Shown here piece after piece: positions 61,753 to 64,000 of a DNA stretch of 64,000 nucleotides. This stretch comes from AE-B3B sp964543295. GTDB taxonomy: Bacteria; Aerophobota; Aerophobia; Aerophobales; AE-B3A. Position 1 is the stretch's first letter; every line of letters begins with the position of its first letter. The stretch spans positions 1-64,000 of the forward strand of contig CAZIXA010000011.1 in NCBI GenBank assembly GCA_964543295.1, given 5' to 3'. The position numbers and the translations under genes are program-made. Under the pieces are notes generated by a model that ran no database searches, had not been told where the DNA came from, and saw only the letters and a list, made by a program, of their open reading frames with translations.

Positions 61753-62775
61753 CTAGTCGGTATCCTTTTGGGTATTAGTTAAAGCTGAACCTGAAATTGA
61801 TTGGCACTGCCTTAATTTTAGCCACATAGCCTCCAGAGCCAGAGATTGATTGACGTTACACTTAAGATAACCTTTTGTCCTTTCCACCGTCTCTATAGCC
61901 TCTTTTATATCACCATAAGAGTAGATCTCCTTCTGCTTTTTTAATTCCTCGATGCGGTCATAGTTAACCACTCGCCTGCTTATTCCCTGTTTTAAGATTA
62001 AGAGATCCCGAAACCAGAAGATGATAATATCCAGAATTCTCTCCAGCTCAGTAGTTCCATAATCTTTCCATTTGCTCACCCATTGGAAAATATCTTCCAG
62101 ACTTATTTTTTTACTCAGAATATCCAGGACAGTGGTTCTGGTCTTTAATATATTCTCATCTTCTATCAAGCTCAACACTTCCCCTACTCTTCCTCGGGCC
62201 AATTTTTTTATAAGATTAGCCTTGGGAGAGTCTGCAGGTAAATAATCGGTTATAATCGAATCTAAGGCTTCAGAAGAAAGAGGAAAGAAACGAATAATTT
62301 CGCAGCGAGAAAGGATGGTAGGAAGCAGTCTTTCTTGAGTTCCGCTAATTAATATAAAAACAGTATCTGGGGGAGGCTCCTCCAGTATCTTAAGCAGGGA
62401 ATTAGCCGCCTCTAAAGTGAGCTTATCTGCCTCTTTTATAATCCAAACCTTTTTCTTTCCCTCAAAGAGCTTATATCCTGTCTGTCTTTTTAAATCTCTA
62501 ATCTGCTCGATCTTTATGGAGCCTTCTTCCGGGATTATAACTCGCACATCTGGATGATTCAGATGATCGATCTTTCGACAAGAGGAACAACGGTCACAGT
62601 TATCTAGCTGGTCGCTCTTACAATTCAATATCTTGGTAAAGGTTAAGGCAGTGAGCGCCTTCCCAACCCCAGTGGGGCCCACAAACAAATAGGCCCCGGA
62701 GAGAGATGAAGTAGCTATCTCTTTCTGCAGAATTTTTATAGCCCGAGCTTGACCCTTTATCTCTTCAAAAGACAT
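61753..62775 (-). CDS. holB: DNA polymerase III delta-prime subunit
   Basis: A 340-residue clamp-loader AAA+ protein. Walker A is GPTGVGKA (33-40). A zinc module has Cys52, Cys60, Cys63 and Cys66. The sensor-1/SRC region is LLPTILSRCEIIRFFPL with the SRC arginine finger. The C-terminal collar domain follows. It helps load the beta clamp during replication. It lies directly downstream of tmk (17 bases), a common bacterial pairing. Confidence 0.93.
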   Translation of the reverse strand: MSFEEIKGQARAIKILQKEIATSSLSGAYLFVGPTGVGKALTALTFTKILNCKSDQLDNCDRCSSCRKIDHLNHPDVRVIIPEEGSIKIEQIRDLKRQTGYKLFEGKKKVWIIKEADKLTLEAANSLLKILEEPPPDTVFILISGTQERLLPTILSRCEIIRFFPLSSEALDSIITDYLPADSPKANLIKKLARGRVGEVLSLIEDENILKTRTTVLDILSKKISLEDIFQWVSKWKDYGTTELERILDIIIFWFRDLLILKQGISRRVVNYDRIEELKKQKEIYSYGDIKEAIETVERTKGYLKCNVNQSLALEAMWLKLRQCQSISGSALTNTQKDTD

Positions 62776-62792
62776 AAATTCTCTCTTAACTT

Positions 62793-63401
62793 TTATAGAT
62801 ATTTTAATATTATCTTTCTTATTGCCAAATGGATTTCTTTAGGACTGTCTTCCCCGTTCATTGTCTTTATTCTCTCAGGATGCAATTTAGCCAGCTCAAG
62901 ATACCCTTGACGTACCCGGTGATGAAAATCCATCTCTTCTCTTTCAATTCTATCCTTCTTTTTTGCACGCTGTCTGGCTAGGTCAGGATTAATATCGAGA
63001 AGGAAAGTTACCTCAGGCAGAATACCCTGGGTTGCCTTTTCATTCAAGGCCTCTATCCAAGCTATATCTAATCCTCTCCCGTATCCCTGATAGGCCACGG
63101 TGGCGTCGCTAAAACGATCCGAGATTACAGTTTTCCTGGCCTCTAAAGCGGGGCTGATTACTTGCCTCACGTGTTCTGCCCGATCAGCTAAATAAAGGAA
63201 AAGCTCGCTGACGCTACTTATCCGAGATGAAGGCCGAAGGAGAATGAGTTTGATCTTTTGCCCCACCCGAGTTCCTCCCGGCTCACAGGTCTTGACCACC
63301 TTACAGTTCATTTTTTCAAGATACTCAGCCAGAAGCTTAACCTGACTACTTTTTCCACTTTTATCTATCCCTTCAAAGCTGATGAACAATGGTTCCTCCA
63401 T
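62793..63401 (-). CDS. tmk: Thymidylate kinase
   Basis: A 202-residue kinase converting dTMP to dTDP. The P-loop is FEGIDKSGKSS (residues 9-19). The DR(Y/F) motif is ISDRFSDATVAYQGYGRGLD. A LID region RQRAKKKDRIERE follows, and a Pro/Arg-binding loop CEPGGTRVGQKIK lies near residue 40. It opens a tmk-holB pair needed for DNA replication. Confidence 0.95.
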   Translation of the reverse strand: MEEPLFISFEGIDKSGKSSQVKLLAEYLEKMNCKVVKTCEPGGTRVGQKIKLILLRPSSRISSVSELFLYLADRAEHVRQVISPALEARKTVISDRFSDATVAYQGYGRGLDIAWIEALNEKATQGILPEVTFLLDINPDLARQRAKKKDRIEREEMDFHHRVRQGYLELAKLHPERIKTMNGEDSPKEIHLAIRKIILKYL

Positions 63402-63642
63402 TTACACTGATTATTTTGAGAGCTTTTCCATATATACCAGTCTCAGAAAGGCGTGTCAAATGGGGTAAGCTTGACCAGAACTCTATCATCTCCTCCTTTC
63501 CGCCTGCTCACTTGACAAAGTCCAAAGGGAAACATAGGATAACGCAATGTTAAAATAATTGATGCTCCCACCCTATTCAGGAGACAAGAAATTTGAAATG
63601 TGATAAAAAATAAAGCTGAAAACTAGCAAATATTGAAAAAAA
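63402..63642. other. Divergent promoter region between tmk and methyltransferase
   Basis: Short intergenic region between divergent genes. A word TTGACAAAGTC-like (CTTGACAAAG near 63512-63521) on the plus strand could be a -35 element for the methyltransferase, with no clear -10 at the right distance. No gene was seen. Confidence 0.25.
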
Positions 63643-64000
63643 ATGATTATTCTTTTGGTGATTGGATTGGCGGTTGTGGCATTCATAGCCTCAAAATTCT
63701 GGACCGCTTTCATCGGTGCTGGATGGAGTCCCACCCCCTTACCCACTGTAAGAAGAATGCTTTCCTTAGCCGAGGTCAAGCCTGAAGACATCGTCTATGA
63801 TCTGGGATGCGGGGACGGAAGGATTATAATCATGGCCACCAGAGAATACGGCGCTAGATCCATAGGCATAGAAGCCGATCCTTTCCGATGCCTTTATACC
63901 TGGGTGAGGATAATGATTTCAGGGTTAAGCAAAAAAACGGGTCTCATCTGGGGGAATTTTTTCCATAGGAATTTAAGTGAAGCCAGTGTAGTTACTCTTT
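63643..64000 (+). CDS. Membrane-anchored SAM-dependent methyltransferase, N-terminus only
   Basis: An open frame from ATG 63643 runs off the window end (119 codons seen). A hydrophobic segment, MIILLVIGLAVVAFIASKFW, forms an N-terminal membrane anchor. The SAM-binding motif I is VYDLGCGDGRIIIMA (about residues 57-71), followed by SIGIEADPFRCLYT. This matches small membrane-linked class-I methyltransferases of unknown target. No strong Shine-Dalgarno precedes the ATG, so the start may shift. Confidence 0.8.
   Translation, partial: MIILLVIGLAVVAFIASKFWTAFIGAGWSPTPLPTVRRMLSLAEVKPEDIVYDLGCGDGRIIIMATREYGARSIGIEADPFRCLYTWVRIMISGLSKKTGLIWGNFFHRNLSEASVVTL

Noticed and set aside
1..64000. CRISPR array, tRNA, rRNA or riboswitch
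   Set aside because: No regularly spaced repeats, cloverleaf or known aptamer-like conserved core was seen by eye; a covariance-model search would be needed to exclude small RNAs.

Overview
The window reads as a chromosomal segment of an uncultured, probably anaerobic, carbohydrate-fermenting bacterium of moderate GC. Shine-Dalgarno sites (AGGAGG), near-consensus sigma-70 promoters and the genes holB, tmk, hisA, hisI and spoIID are bacterial. The archaeal-type phosphoglycerate mutase (apgM), a DUF151 nuclease and a small Zn-ribbon protein are common in deep-branching or candidate-phylum lineages. The phylum cannot be fixed from this sequence. No rRNA, tRNA or CRISPR array was seen.

Positions 1-54,100 form one accessory region for sugar and polyol use, almost entirely on the minus strand. 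It holds five FGGY kinases, five intact medium-chain Zn dehydrogenases, two SDR dehydrogenases, a split dihydroxyacetone-kinase-type enzyme (DhaK and DhaL) with an RpiB-like isomerase, a TIM-barrel isomerase, a fused TPP-dependent E1, two UroD-like proteins and a GH38 alpha-mannosidase. Import is by one ribose-type (CUT2) and three maltose-type (CUT1) ABC systems. Regulators are SorC and DeoR types plus broken GntR and LacI genes.

The most coherent block is about 25.7-42.1 kb: DeoR regulator, CUT1 transporter with two unlike ATPases, two paralogous erythritol/threitol-dehydrogenase-like enzymes, DhaK, an RpiB with an altered active-site motif, DhaL, and an FGGY kinase with an erythritol-kinase-like motif. 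I infer import of a short polyol (glycerol or a tetritol), oxidation to a ketose, phosphorylation and isomerisation. Block 19.3-25.6 kb (CUT2 transporter, isomerase, xylulokinase) looks like pentose use. Block 44.6-53.6 kb couples alpha-mannosidase and UroD-like proteins to a CUT1 transporter whose binding-protein gene is interrupted by one TAG.

The accessory region is also full of broken genes. Remnants were found of an ADH, a cupin or ureidoglycolate-lyase-like protein, GntR, E1, UroD-like protein, transposase, DhaK, sugar epimerase, aldo/keto reductase and LacI, plus four GxxExxxY-family tails. This indicates fast turnover by duplication and deletion.

From 54.3 kb the content becomes housekeeping: DUF151 nuclease, apgM, spoIID-like, hisI-hisA, an AIR-synthase/HypE-like protein, a fucose/arabinose-isomerase-like protein on the plus strand, holB, tmk, and the start of a membrane-anchored methyltransferase.
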